Shown: positions 1 to 8,304, counted from the stretch's first letter. The stretch: 38,196 nucleotides of DNA from Acidobacteriaceae bacterium (GCA_003132405.1 PKXQ01000074.1:1-38196); one strand, 5' to 3'. The notes: generated by a model from the letters alone, not told the origin. Translations and numbers: made by a program.

Positions 1-162
1 CATCTACTGGACGAGTACAGCAGGTTGACAGGGTAATAAGGATCGAACATACTCTTCCGGAAGTTTTGGGCACTGCCCCTCTCCGCTGCCCGGAACTTCC
101 TCCTCATCCCGGTTGGTTGCGGCAGCATTCGGCCAGGCTGTTCTTCAACAAGGTCACGAAGG

Positions 163-1371
163 ATGTTTATGCACAGCTCAACCCGACATGCGCTGACGTT
201 CGCTGTACTTTCCGCGCTACTGCTCATTGCCGCTCGCCCAGCGCCTGCTCAGATTGAGAAAGTGCTTTATAGCTTTGGAGCGCAAGCTACCGACGGATTC
301 AGTCCTGAGTCCAGCCTGACTTCTCATGACGGCGGCCTCTATGGGACGACCTATGAAGGCTTCGCTGGGCCTGGGATAGTATTCGAGCTTATGCCGAAAG
401 ACGGCTGGAACGAAACTGTGCTCTATAGCTTCTGTACTACTGGTCGTGAGTGCTGCCCCGACGGCGCGAATCCAACTGGTTTTGTAATATTTGACCGCGC
501 CGGAAACCTCTACGGGACAACGTACGGTGGCGGTGCGTTTGGGCGCGGCGTGGTGTTCGAACTTAGTCCCGTCGGCACAAACTGGGTTGAGAAAGTTCTC
601 TACAGTTTTGGCGTATGGGCGGAGGGGGTCAATCCGGTAGGCGGTCTCATCATGGACAGGGCGGGCAATCTCTACGGAGCAACTTTCAGAGGCGGAGGAG
701 GCGTCTTCGAATTGAGCCCGTCGGCTGGCGGGTGGACAGAGCAAGTAATTTACGCTGTGCACAATTACGATCCCGATGGCGGCTATCCGGGGTTATCGAT
801 GGCTGCCGCGGGAAACATTTTCGGGACCTCACGTCGGACCGTATTCGAGCTCTCGCCGAACTCCAGCGGTGGTTGGACTCCGACTGTGATACACAAGTTC
901 ATCGGCGGTGCGACCGATGGCACTGCTCCCAGGGGAGCTCCTGTGCTAGACGCGTCCGGCAACCTCTACGGTACTACCCGCCAGGGTGGCGCGATGAACT
1001 ACGGAACCGTCTACGAGGTGAGTCCAAGCCAGAGCGGATGGACAGAGACTATTCTCTACTCCTTTGAGGGGCACGAAGAAGATGATGGCGCTTATCCGTA
1101 TGACGGGGTTGTGTTGGACGCGTCGGGGAATATTTACGGCACTACCTACGCCGGTGGCGAGTATTCCAATGAGGGCGGAGTCGTTTTCGAACTGGTGGCG
1201 CAGGCTGCCGAGGGCAATTATCAAGAGAAAGTTCTGTGGAGTTTCAATGAGGCGGACGGATTGGCTCCGTACGGCAAGGTGATCCTCAACAAAGCAGGCC
1301 ACCTTTATGGCACGACCTATAGCGGCGGAATTCTCGGGTTTCTTGGCGTTGTGTTCGAAGTAACTCCGTAG
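163..1371 (+). CDS. Secreted GloVer tandem-repeat protein
   Basis: This is a 402-residue protein with an N-terminal signal peptide (about residues 1-29, ending APAQ). The rest is a series of repeats of about 35-55 residues built on the core NLYGTTYxGG followed by GxVFEL and VLYSF. That pattern is the Gloeo/Verruco (GloVer) repeat, expected to fold as a beta-propeller-like or solenoid domain outside the cytoplasm. Family function is unknown; an adhesion or surface role is only inference. The start is supported by a GAAGGAT-like ribosome site about six bases upstream. No catalytic motif or C-terminal anchor is visible. Two paralogues lie downstream at 3608 and 5247. A good terminator hairpin follows the stop codon, so the gene is probably monocistronic. 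Confidence 0.85.
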   Translation: MFMHSSTRHALTFAVLSALLLIAARPAPAQIEKVLYSFGAQATDGFSPESSLTSHDGGLYGTTYEGFAGPGIVFELMPKDGWNETVLYSFCTTGRECCPDGANPTGFVIFDRAGNLYGTTYGGGAFGRGVVFELSPVGTNWVEKVLYSFGVWAEGVNPVGGLIMDRAGNLYGATFRGGGGVFELSPSAGGWTEQVIYAVHNYDPDGGYPGLSMAAAGNIFGTSRRTVFELSPNSSGGWTPTVIHKFIGGATDGTAPRGAPVLDASGNLYGTTRQGGAMNYGTVYEVSPSQSGWTETILYSFEGHEEDDGAYPYDGVVLDASGNIYGTTYAGGEYSNEGGVVFELVAQAAEGNYQEKVLWSFNEADGLAPYGKVILNKAGHLYGTTYSGGILGFLGVVFEVTP

Positions 1372-1397
1372 GGGCTCAGTGACTTTCGACCCTCCCC

Positions 1398-1424
1398 GCC
1401 CGTCTTGGACGGGCTTTCCTTTCG
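1398..1424 (+). terminator. Rho-independent terminator after first GloVer gene
   Basis: A perfect 7-bp stem (GCCCGTC / GACGGGC) with a TTG loop is followed by a pyrimidine-rich run, TTTCCTTTCG. It starts 26 bases after the stop of the 163-1371 gene, in the right orientation to end that transcript. Confidence 0.65.
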
Positions 1425-1465
1425 TTGGTTTCGTCTTCCTCGGTGCTGGCAACGAGCGTTCGATG

Positions 1466-1547
1466 TTTTGACGCTATCAGGTGTTTACAATCAAAACCCC
1501 TCCGGCGAGGTCAATGAGCGTAAACGCGATTTATCAACAGTAATCCA
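1466..1547. repeat. Intergenic repeat, copy 1 of 3
   Basis: This stretch shares two blocks with 4921-5014: TTTGACGCTATCAGG near the left end, and GTCAATGAGCGTAAACGCGA then TTTCAACA-like sequence at the right end. The right block also matches 3473-3504 with a few changes. The GTTTAC and GTAAAC segments could pair into a stem. It lies just beyond the stop of the minus-strand zinc-ribbon gene (1552). Its function is unknown. Confidence 0.6.
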
Positions 1548-1551
1548 GCTT

Positions 1552-1950
1552 CTAAATAGGAACGGCGTCTTGTGTGAGGCCGCAATGGCGGCAATCGCGC
1601 CAATTTTTAAGCTTCGTCTGGGGCCACTTCCAATAGTAGAGCTTGCCGCAGCGCGGACAGCGGAATCGGTTCACCCACACGGCCGCAATGACAAATGCAA
1701 TCAGAAGAGCTGAGACAAGCAGAAGAGGATTGGGATGCAAGTGAAAATACGCGATGCCGAATGCCACTGGTACCATCGCGTTTGAGACGACCGCAAAGAC
1801 CAGCAACGCAGCCTGCGCTCTCGCCACGCCGCAGCGTAACGGGCAGCTTCGCCGTTTGCGATATATGTGGTTGTCATGGAAGCTAACTGGCCCGATGCTA
1901 ACTTCCCAACATCCCAGCGCGAAAGTTACGTCCGTTCCCGCATTGCACAC
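1552..1950 (-). CDS. Small membrane protein with C-terminal zinc ribbon
   Basis: The reading frame is up to 132 residues. It has two predicted membrane helices (roughly residues 48-68 and 75-93) and then a short treble-clef/zinc-ribbon module with two CxxC-type pairs (FRCPRCGKLYYW and CRHCGLTQ). The C-terminal half is coherent and looks like a real protein. The N-terminal 40 residues look unlike a natural start: no ribosome site is evident and there is no other in-frame ATG before the first helix. The 5' end may be degraded or the true start may be non-ATG. I do not recognise a named family. A metal-binding or membrane-associated role is inferred only from the cysteines and helices. Confidence 0.55.
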   Translation of the reverse strand: MCNAGTDVTFALGCWEVSIGPVSFHDNHIYRKRRSCPLRCGVARAQAALLVFAVVSNAMVPVAFGIAYFHLHPNPLLLVSALLIAFVIAAVWVNRFRCPRCGKLYYWKWPQTKLKNWRDCRHCGLTQDAVPI

Positions 1951-2058
1951 CCGTTGATGTAAACAGGCGATGTCACAAGCTTGCGCCGTCTGTTCTCCCG
2001 TTTTCAGTCAGTTGCAGTGCGCTCGACGACTGGCTTTACGTCGCATTACGGCGTGGTG

Positions 2059-2098
2059 AGTCGCGAGTGTTCTATGGAATAGAACATGATGAGCGACT
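2059..2098 (-). terminator. Two-part stem-loop downstream of the repeat-protein gene
   Basis: A perfect 8-bp inner stem (TGTTCTAT / ATAGAACA, 3-base loop) sits inside an outer AGTCGC / GCGACT pairing. It lies nine bases beyond the stop of the minus-strand gene 2107-3342. There is no U-tract, so it may be an RNA-stabilising or factor-dependent end rather than a classical terminator. Confidence 0.35.
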
Positions 2099-2106
2099 GC
2101 ATCGCC

Positions 2107-3342
2107 CTATTTCGGCGGTTCGGAGGGCGCTATCTGAATCTGAATGGCGCGGAGGTTGTCGGACTTAGTGGTGTCCACCGAGATTACTGGAAAACTGCCG
2201 TTGGCATCGCGCGCTTGAATGGTTCGCGTGGCCTGCGCTCCTGAAGCGCCTGGGCGCACCGTATCGATGGTGACACTCGTCACTTGCAAGCCGGAGCCGG
2301 GATCGCCGGGGTTAGCTTGCTCCACTTGCTGCTCGGTGACTTGCTGACCAGCCGAGCTCGTTTGTTGGGATGTGATTGCACGCTTAACGAGGTGCAGGCT
2401 GCCGTCCCCAACCGCCCCTGGGATACTCACGGAATAGGTTTCCACTGTCTTGCTCTTGTCTCCAGCGGCAGTTGCCGCTTCGTTGCTCACCGTACGAGAC
2501 ACTTCGCCGAGCTTGCCTTCAGAGTCGGGGAGGGAGATTTGCTCATCGGTGCTACGTTGGTCACCGTCTTGCCGAGTGGTAACTCGCCGTATTTCGCCCA
2601 CCGCCCAGTTTCCGGCGCCGTTGGGAAGCAGCGTAGTTTCTTGAGAATCAATCGTGCCATTCGGGCCTTGTTCGCGGCGCTCGTGCACTTTCACCGCTGG
2701 AGCGAGACCTCCGTTGGCGTCGGGCAGCAGCACCGTGGTTTTGGTGTCCTCTACATTCGGGCTTAACCTTTTTGTCTCTTCAATTTGGCGCCGAACCAGC
2801 TGGAGATCCCCGTTGACGTCGGGATCGGAGGTCGAGCGGGTAACTACGTTCGAGTCACCTCCGGCCAAGGTCCGCTTTTCTTCTTCGACTACCTCCACCA
2901 GCGTTCTCCCTCCATCGGCATCGTGAGCGAACGTGCGAGTGGTGGTTCGCACGGTGGCAGCGTCCGCTTGCACCGTTTCCTTTTCGATGTCCTGGTAAGG
3001 TACGAAACCTCCATCCGAACTGCGGCGCTCGACCGATTGCTTGTCCAGGGTGCGATTGCCGCTATGGGTGTGACTTTCGGTGGTGCGTATGCGTTCCGCA
3101 TTTTCACTGTTCGAGTCGGTAGTGGCCGTCCAGGACTTGTTCTCTTCGTCGCCTTGGGAATCGGGTGTTTGCGCCCAGAGCGCGAGACTAGAACAAAAAT
3201 ATGCCGCGATCGCGAGCAGCATGAGCGGGCTCAAACACATAGCAACGGACGAACGATAACGACCGTTGCTACTTAGACGGCCGGCGCTTACTGATCGCCC
3301 ATGTTCATACCGTTCGGAAATGCTTGTAGTCGGCACATCCAT
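2107..3342 (-). CDS. Membrane-anchored protein of ~33-residue beta-type repeats
   Basis: This is a 411-residue protein. A basic cytoplasmic N-terminus (about 35 residues) is followed by one hydrophobic segment (about residues 36-58, ending ALWAQ) that acts as a signal peptide or anchor. The rest is polar, threonine/glutamate-rich and repetitive. Each unit of about 32-36 residues carries a D-x-N/E-G turn, then hydrophobic-V-K/R, then a T-rich strand ending in LLP or SLP. At least six units can be seen from about residue 110 to the end. This suggests a beta-solenoid or stacked-strand surface filament. I know no named family. A strong AGGGAG ribosome site seven bases before the ATG supports the start. 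The gene is divergent from the GloVer gene at 3608, sharing a 265-bp gap. Confidence 0.75.
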   Translation of the reverse strand: MDVPTTSISERYEHGRSVSAGRLSSNGRYRSSVAMCLSPLMLLAIAAYFCSSLALWAQTPDSQGDEENKSWTATTDSNSENAERIRTTESHTHSGNRTLDKQSVERRSSDGGFVPYQDIEKETVQADAATVRTTTRTFAHDADGGRTLVEVVEEEKRTLAGGDSNVVTRSTSDPDVNGDLQLVRRQIEETKRLSPNVEDTKTTVLLPDANGGLAPAVKVHERREQGPNGTIDSQETTLLPNGAGNWAVGEIRRVTTRQDGDQRSTDEQISLPDSEGKLGEVSRTVSNEAATAAGDKSKTVETYSVSIPGAVGDGSLHLVKRAITSQQTSSAGQQVTEQQVEQANPGDPGSGLQVTSVTIDTVRPGASGAQATRTIQARDANGSFPVISVDTTKSDNLRAIQIQIAPSEPPK

Positions 3343-3472
3343 ATTTTCTCCCTGCGGACATTCGGTGTCCAGCGACGCGGAATAAGAGTGTCAAAAGGCG
3401 ATGCGGAAATCATCCGTATGGCCAGGCTCACGAAAGTGGGTTCATTGTTGCCATTCTTCGCCTGAAACCGTA

Positions 3473-3504
3473 GTCGATGAGTGTAAAGGCGATTTATCGC
3501 CAAC
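3473..3504. repeat. Intergenic repeat, copy 3 (partial)
   Basis: The sequence beginning GTCGATGAGTGTAAAGGCGA and continuing into TTTATCGCCAAC matches the right-hand block of the repeats at 1466-1547 and 4921-5014, with a handful of substitutions. It lies about 100 bases upstream of the second GloVer gene. Confidence 0.45.
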
Positions 3505-3607
3505 TGACTATTGGGTTGGCTTTCGGCTGAAGAATTGGCTGATTCGCGATACAATAATTCGGCCTGTCTGTCGTTATCCCAAATGAGCGATCAAAGGAGA
3601 TAAGTCA

Positions 3608-4783
3608 ATGATTTCTGATTGCCGCTCGAAGGCTTATGACATCGCCTCGTCGTCAATTTGTGGCGCGATCTTGGCATTGGTCGCGGCAACGGCTTCGAGC
3701 CAGACAATTACCGTATATGCCCCTCCGGGCGCACCCTTGTCTGGTTTGACGATGGATTCGCAGGGTAATTTTTACGGGGCGACAGGGTACGGCGGCAAAT
3801 TCGGTTATGGCACGGTTTTTGAAATCACACCTTCAGGATCGGAAACCGTTCTCCATAACTTCCAGCGATGGGCATGCTCGGGACCAGGCGGCGCGCTTGC
3901 TCTCGATTCGACTGGCTCCATTTACGGCATCTGTGACGAACCCGTGCGGGGACACTTTCAAGGTGTATTCATGTTGAAGGATGCTAAAGATGGTAAAGAG
4001 AAAGAGACGGTGTTGTACCAATTCACCGAGGTTAGTGAAGGATACGCAGACGCAAGCGGGTTAATCATGGACGCTGCGGGCAATCTCTATGGGACTACGA
4101 TTTACGGGGGCGCCTACGGCGGTGGCACAGTATTTCAGATTACTCCAAACGGCACGGAGATTGTTCTTCACAGTTTCTTCCAAGAACAAGATGGCTACGC
4201 CACCGACCCAGCGCCTGGGCTAATTCTTGACGCACAAGGGAATCTCTATGGGACCACGATGTACGGCGGACCCTACCGCTGCGGCAACGGCGGTATCTAC
4301 ACTTGCGGAACGGTGTACGAGGTATCTCAAGCCGGGGAAGAAAAGGTGCTCTATGCTTTCAAGGGAGGAACGGACGGTTTTTTTCCTGCAGGCAGTTTGT
4401 TGTTAGATACGAAAGGAAATCTGTATGGGACGACCTGGTACGGGGGAGAGTTTGGCTATGGGACGGTTTTCAAGTTGAATCGCGCTGGCAGCGCTGGCAA
4501 AGAGAAAATACTTTACAGCTTTACGGGCGGCGCCGATGGCGGCTCGCCTATCACCAACGTCATTCAGGATGCCAAGGGAAACCTATATGGGACTACGTCT
4601 GGCGGCGGAGAATATGGTCAAGGGACAGTGTTCAAATCGACGCCTGATGGCACCGAAAAGGTACTTTACAGCTTCAGCGGGTATCTGGAGGGCGGCGCAT
4701 ATCCGTCGGGTTTGGTTTTCGATAACGAAGGGAACCTTTGGGGCACAACTTCTGACACGATTTTCAAGTTAACGATTGATTGA
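3608..4783 (+). CDS. Secreted GloVer tandem-repeat protein
   Basis: This 391-residue paralogue of the 163-1371 protein has a signal peptide of about 32 residues ending ATASSQ. At least seven repeats follow, each with a GNLYGTTxYGG core, then GTVF-x-I/L and VLYSF. The repeats are very regular, with aromatic and glycine positions almost unchanged, as expected of a propeller or solenoid. The start is well supported by AGGAGA eight bases before the ATG. There is no membrane anchor or enzymatic motif. Its function is unknown; its location beside two relatives suggests tandem duplication and divergence of surface proteins. Confidence 0.85.
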   Translation: MISDCRSKAYDIASSSICGAILALVAATASSQTITVYAPPGAPLSGLTMDSQGNFYGATGYGGKFGYGTVFEITPSGSETVLHNFQRWACSGPGGALALDSTGSIYGICDEPVRGHFQGVFMLKDAKDGKEKETVLYQFTEVSEGYADASGLIMDAAGNLYGTTIYGGAYGGGTVFQITPNGTEIVLHSFFQEQDGYATDPAPGLILDAQGNLYGTTMYGGPYRCGNGGIYTCGTVYEVSQAGEEKVLYAFKGGTDGFFPAGSLLLDTKGNLYGTTWYGGEFGYGTVFKLNRAGSAGKEKILYSFTGGADGGSPITNVIQDAKGNLYGTTSGGGEYGQGTVFKSTPDGTEKVLYSFSGYLEGGAYPSGLVFDNEGNLWGTTSDTIFKLTID

Positions 4784-5246
4784 AACCAGTTACGCACATT
4801 TGAATTTTGCTTTAGCCCACGTATTCAAGTTTAAGTCCCACTTGTCTTTCTCCTCCGTTTGGGATTCCTACGTGTATCAGCCTAGACGCATTGTAACTGT
4901 CGAGAACATGAGAGAGTGTCGTTTGACGCTATCAGGCGTTAGCACAAGCTTGCGCATTCCGTTCGCCCTCTTTTCGGGTCAATGAGCGTAAACGCGATGT
5001 TTCAACAACTATCCCACGATATGACGTGATTCCTTGCTAAAGTTACTGAGTTCACTTGTCCGCAGTTCAAATTCCACGCCGGTACCTGTGTTTTTAGCTC
5101 TAGCGGCCAAGAGTTGCTATTCAACTCTCTCGATCTGTTTTACGAGCAGTGTTTCTCTTGACTTTGCTCCAAACCGGGATAACAATTCCTTGCGCTCAAT
5201 CGCACGCGACTCCCCCTAAGTGAGTTTCGCAAGAAGGGTAATTCCG
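4784..5246. other. 463-bp gap between GloVer genes
   Basis: This gap holds repeat copy 2 (4921-5014) and otherwise no gene-like reading frame, terminator or recognisable riboswitch. The frames that are open here are short, lack ribosome sites and have no protein-like composition. The promoter of the third GloVer gene presumably lies here but cannot be placed with confidence. Confidence 0.5.
4921..5014. repeat. Intergenic repeat, copy 2 of 3
   Basis: The segment shares GTTTGACGCTATCAGG with copy 1 at the left, and GGTCAATGAGCGTAAACGCG with the following AT...TTCAACA at the right. The middle differs, with a CGCCCTCTTTTCGGG segment that is absent from copy 1. It lies about 230 bases upstream of the third GloVer gene. 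Confidence 0.6.
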
Positions 5247-6635
5247 ATGACTAAAATGCGAATCTGTGAGCTAACGACACTAGCCCGGCTAGTGCTGGCC
5301 TTTGCTGCCACTGAGATTCAGGCTCAAACCTATATTGACCTTTACAACTTCGGAACCAATAGCGGGGACCCGATCCAGGCTCAGCCTGCGGTCATTGCAC
5401 AAGGTCGGGACGGCAACTTGTACAGCGCCACGGAGCGGGGCGGAACCGACAGCGGTGGGACGGCCTTCGAAGTCACGCCGACGGGTGACTTGAGCGTGAT
5501 CTACAATTTCGGGTTCCCGGTTGGGGAGGATCCATCTGGTGGTCTCACTCTGGGCACGAACGGTAATCTGTATGGGACGACCCAAAGCGGGGGCACAGGC
5601 CCGGGAATCGTGTTCGAGGTCACGCCAGCTGGCAAATTGACAACTCTGCACAAGTTTGACACGAGCGACGGCGCTTCTCCATACGCACCACCCATTCAGG
5701 GCGTGGATGGGAATTTCTACGGGACCACGTTTGGGGGAGGTACTGACAATCACGGGACTGTGTATAAGCTGAGCGCTTCCGGTGAACTCACCACCCTATA
5801 CATGTTCGACGGTAGCGACGGTGCGGGTCCTATCGGCCCACTGGTTCAAGGAATCAACCGGGATTTCTACGGTACAACCAACGGAGGGGGGGATAACAAC
5901 AACGGTACGGTGTTCAAAATTACCTCCAAGGGCGAGTTCACCACTTTATACTTTTTCGATGGCACCCATGGTATGCAACCCACCGCGCCATTAGTTCAAG
6001 GAACAAACGGGAGTTTCTACGGCACGACGACCAATGGTGGGGCCTACGGGCAGGGGACGGTGTACAAAGTCAACAGCAAGGGGAAGCTTACCGTGCTGTA
6101 CTCGTTCTCGCAATCAAGTGGAATGGGGTGTTATCCCGCGGGCGGCCTAGTGTTGGGCAGTGACGGCAATTTTTACGGCACGGCGTCTCAAGGCGGAACG
6201 AATAACGACGGAACCGTCTACCGAAGCACACCCCGCGGTGCCTACTCGATGGTTCACTCGTTTGTTGGCACCGACGGATCCAGTCCGCTCACCACATTAT
6301 TGCAGCACACGACAGGCGTGCTATACGGAGATACCTACAGTGGTGGCACGTACGGTCTGGGCGTCTTCTTCAGCCTAAATGTAGGCCTGAATCCCTTCGT
6401 CAGTTTCCTACCCCAACAGTCCCCCGGCAAGGTCGGCGCGTCCATAGGCATCTTCGGACAAGGTCTCACCGGAACTACTGGTGTCTCTTTCGGCGGAACT
6501 CCCGCAACCTTCACGGTTTCTTCGGACACATACTTGACGGCAACCGTTCCGGGCGGGGCAGAAACTGGTGTTATAACCGTAACCACTCCGGGTGGAACGT
6601 TGACGAGCAACAAGACGTTCCGTGTCACGCACTAG
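5247..6635 (+). CDS. Secreted GloVer-repeat protein with C-terminal IPT/TIG domain
   Basis: The protein is 462 residues from the ATG at 5247, preceded by an AAGAAGGG-like ribosome site; an upstream GTG at 5220 is possible but weaker. A signal peptide (about residues 1-26, ending IQAQ) precedes eight or so GloVer repeats with cores such as GNFYGTTxGGG and GTVYK. The last 80 residues are different: FLPQQSPGKVGASIGIFGQG followed by VSFGGTPATF and VTTPGGTLTSN are typical of an IPT/TIG immunoglobulin-like domain. Such domains are common at the end of bacterial extracellular proteins and support a surface or carbohydrate-related role. It is unlike its two paralogues in having this extra domain. Confidence 0.85.
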   Translation: MTKMRICELTTLARLVLAFAATEIQAQTYIDLYNFGTNSGDPIQAQPAVIAQGRDGNLYSATERGGTDSGGTAFEVTPTGDLSVIYNFGFPVGEDPSGGLTLGTNGNLYGTTQSGGTGPGIVFEVTPAGKLTTLHKFDTSDGASPYAPPIQGVDGNFYGTTFGGGTDNHGTVYKLSASGELTTLYMFDGSDGAGPIGPLVQGINRDFYGTTNGGGDNNNGTVFKITSKGEFTTLYFFDGTHGMQPTAPLVQGTNGSFYGTTTNGGAYGQGTVYKVNSKGKLTVLYSFSQSSGMGCYPAGGLVLGSDGNFYGTASQGGTNNDGTVYRSTPRGAYSMVHSFVGTDGSSPLTTLLQHTTGVLYGDTYSGGTYGLGVFFSLNVGLNPFVSFLPQQSPGKVGASIGIFGQGLTGTTGVSFGGTPATFTVSSDTYLTATVPGGAETGVITVTTPGGTLTSNKTFRVTH

Positions 6636-6783
6636 CTCACGAGTTGCAACCTGCCAAGCGGCCCCGTGGAAACGTCAGTGGTCATCATGGGCGTTAGCCT
6701 AACTCAGCCGACGAGAGTAACCTTCGGGGCGTGGCGGCGATCACGCCCAGCGTAAACTCGAACGGGACCCCTGGGCCAAGTCC

Positions 6784-7056
6784 ATGGATGACTCGAAAGT
6801 GTGCCCTGCTTTGCTCCGCATCGATTCGCCACCTGCGTTCGCAAAGGCTGTTGAAATCACGCGCAAGCAGCGGGAGAAGCAAGAAGATTTGTGGGTGGCG
6901 CAGCAGGAGTTGGCATCAGCTCCGGGGCATCCGTTTTACCAGAAGGTGAACGAGTTGCTGGAGGCCGAACGCTTCGGCGAGTTTGTCGAGAGCCGGTGCG
7001 CGAAGTCTTATGCGGAGAGGAGCGGGCGGCCGTCGCTGACGCCAGAGATGAGAAAA
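6784..7056 (+). pseudogene. IS1182-type transposase N-terminal remnant
   Basis: The frame from the ATG at 6784 encodes a recognisable transposase start. The segments HPFYQKVNELLEAERF, then FVESRCAKSYAE and GRPSLTP, match the N-terminal region of IS1182-like DDE transposases. After TPEM the similarity stops. The open frame continues to 7149 with unrelated sequence (residues about 92-121) that overlaps the 3' end of the converging regulator gene. No DDE catalytic region remains. It is therefore a relic of an insertion that was truncated at about 7050. Confidence 0.6.
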
Positions 7057-7125
7057 TCGAGGCAGGTCACGTGGACGAATAACCTCCACAGACAGCTCGC
7101 TCTGCCTTCGTCTTACTTTTCCAGC

Positions 7126-8196
7126 TCAGACTGCTTGCCGATCGGTTAGTAAAGGCAAACGGTGCTTGAAAAGCTCTACGGGTTTGCTCGCAAGGATCTT
7201 GTCGTTTCGTGCCCCGGTCGCAATACTCCTTTCCAAATCCTCAATCTCATCTGGATTTAGCTTGGCCCTAAGGTCCTCGGTGAGAGCACGACTGCGTTGT
7301 CGTACTGCGGAGGAATTTTCCTCGGCCATCCTGAGCCAGTAGTAGGCGGAATGACCATTTTTCTCGACGCCATACCCGTCAAGATGGGCCAATCCAACAA
7401 TGAATTGGGCAGCAGCGTACCCTTCTTCGGCTGCCTTAAGATAAATTTCTATCGGATTGCCCAGCCCAGAGACATTTGGTCCCACCGCTCGGCTCGACAG
7501 GCCATTGCCTCGGTTGAACAATAAGAAAAGCAATTCGAACCTGTTTGAGACGCCCAATTTCTCAAAGACGCGAGACAGGTAATTCTTCACGGTATGCTCG
7601 CTGAGTCGAAATTGGTCTGCAAGTTGCTTATTGCTGTAGCCCTGAGCAGCACCTTCGGCCACCTGGACCTCCCGCTTCGAAAGCATGCCGACCTTGTCGC
7701 TATCGATGCCGTCGCAAGATGGCGCGTTTCTCGCTGCTTCAAGTAGATACTCCGTTTCGACGCAATTGGCCCAAATCTCTCCTCGGCTCACACGCTCGAT
7801 ACAGGAGCGGAATTCATCCAACGGCTTGCTACGGCAGAACACACCTTTTGCACCGCAGCGAAAGGCGGCGATAACCGACTCTCGTGTACTAAGCTCAAGC
7901 AAAACCACGATATGGACGTTACGATAATGCGCATTTACCGCGCTAGCGGCTTGCAGGCCCTTTTTCGCGCCACCGTCAAAGTCAGCACTGATCACGGCGA
8001 CGTCGGGCTTATGTGCGCTGACCGCAGAGAGGATGTCCGTCGTGGCCGCTGCGCCAGCCACGCCAACTGCTTCAAATCGCGAATCGCGATCTAACGACTC
8101 CGCAAGCAATTGACTCCCCATGCAGTTCCGGTCAGCAATCAAAATCCGGATCGGCTGCGCCGGCTGAGAACAATTTGACAATGAAATCGACGACAT
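7126..8196 (-). CDS. LuxR/NarL-type regulator with degenerate receiver and Sel1 tail
   Basis: The 356-residue protein has a receiver-like domain (about 16-143), a LuxR/NarL helix-turn-helix (about 172-228; LSKREVQVAEGAAQGYSNKQ then LSEHTVKNYLSRVFEKLGVS) and one Sel1-like repeat (about 253-293; AAEEGYAAAQFIVGLAHLDG). The HTH is intact and should bind DNA as a dimer. The receiver is atypical: the phosphoacceptor aspartate position at the end of strand 3 is Ser70 (PDVAVIS), and the usual acidic pair is reduced to a single Asp22. A lysine (Lys124) is kept. The start at 8196 is chosen over 8241 because AGGAG lies seven bases upstream of it. The gene is divergent from the PilZ gene and the EPS operon, and may regulate them. 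Confidence 0.85.
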   Translation of the reverse strand: MSSISLSNCSQPAQPIRILIADRNCMGSQLLAESLDRDSRFEAVGVAGAAATTDILSAVSAHKPDVAVISADFDGGAKKGLQAASAVNAHYRNVHIVVLLELSTRESVIAAFRCGAKGVFCRSKPLDEFRSCIERVSRGEIWANCVETEYLLEAARNAPSCDGIDSDKVGMLSKREVQVAEGAAQGYSNKQLADQFRLSEHTVKNYLSRVFEKLGVSNRFELLFLLFNRGNGLSSRAVGPNVSGLGNPIEIYLKAAEEGYAAAQFIVGLAHLDGYGVEKNGHSAYYWLRMAEENSSAVRQRSRALTEDLRAKLNPDEIEDLERSIATGARNDKILASKPVELFKHRLPLLTDRQAV

Positions 8197-8203
8197 CACC
8201 ACA

Positions 8204-8208
8204 CTCCT
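8204..8208 (-). promoter_or_regulatory. Ribosome binding site deciding the regulator start
   Basis: AGGAG on the minus strand is spaced seven bases from the ATG at 8196, while the upstream ATG at 8241 has no such site. Confidence 0.7.
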
Positions 8209-8260
8209 GTTAATACTGGCGATCCCTTCACTGTGGCCCATTAATTGGAAACCAAACCAT

Positions 8261-8304
8261 TTTAAGAAGTTCTAAACACACCTTTAAGAAGTTCTAAACA
8301 CACC
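8261..8304. repeat. Exact 22-bp tandem duplication upstream of the regulator
   Basis: Two identical 22-base units (8261-8282 and 8283-8304) lie directly end to end. Each contains the palindromic core AGAAGTTCT. The cores are therefore spaced 22 bases apart, about two helical turns, on the same DNA face. They lie 65-108 bases upstream of the regulator start codon. This layout fits a paired operator, though a chance slippage duplication is also possible. Confidence 0.7.

Noticed and set aside
217..762. Minus-strand open frame of 181 codons within the first GloVer gene
   Set aside because: It is fully antisense to a well-supported gene, has no ribosome site and a composition unlike a folded protein; it arises from the repetitive coding sequence.
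2284..3276. Several plus-strand open frames opposite the repeat protein
   Set aside because: The minus-strand gene has a strong ribosome site, a signal anchor and regular repeats. The plus-strand frames are shadows with no coherent domains.
3343..5246. Possible c-di-GMP (GEMM) riboswitch upstream of the GloVer genes
   Set aside because: I looked for the conserved GEMM core and tetraloop-receptor elements and did not find them; the recurring motif there does not match that family.
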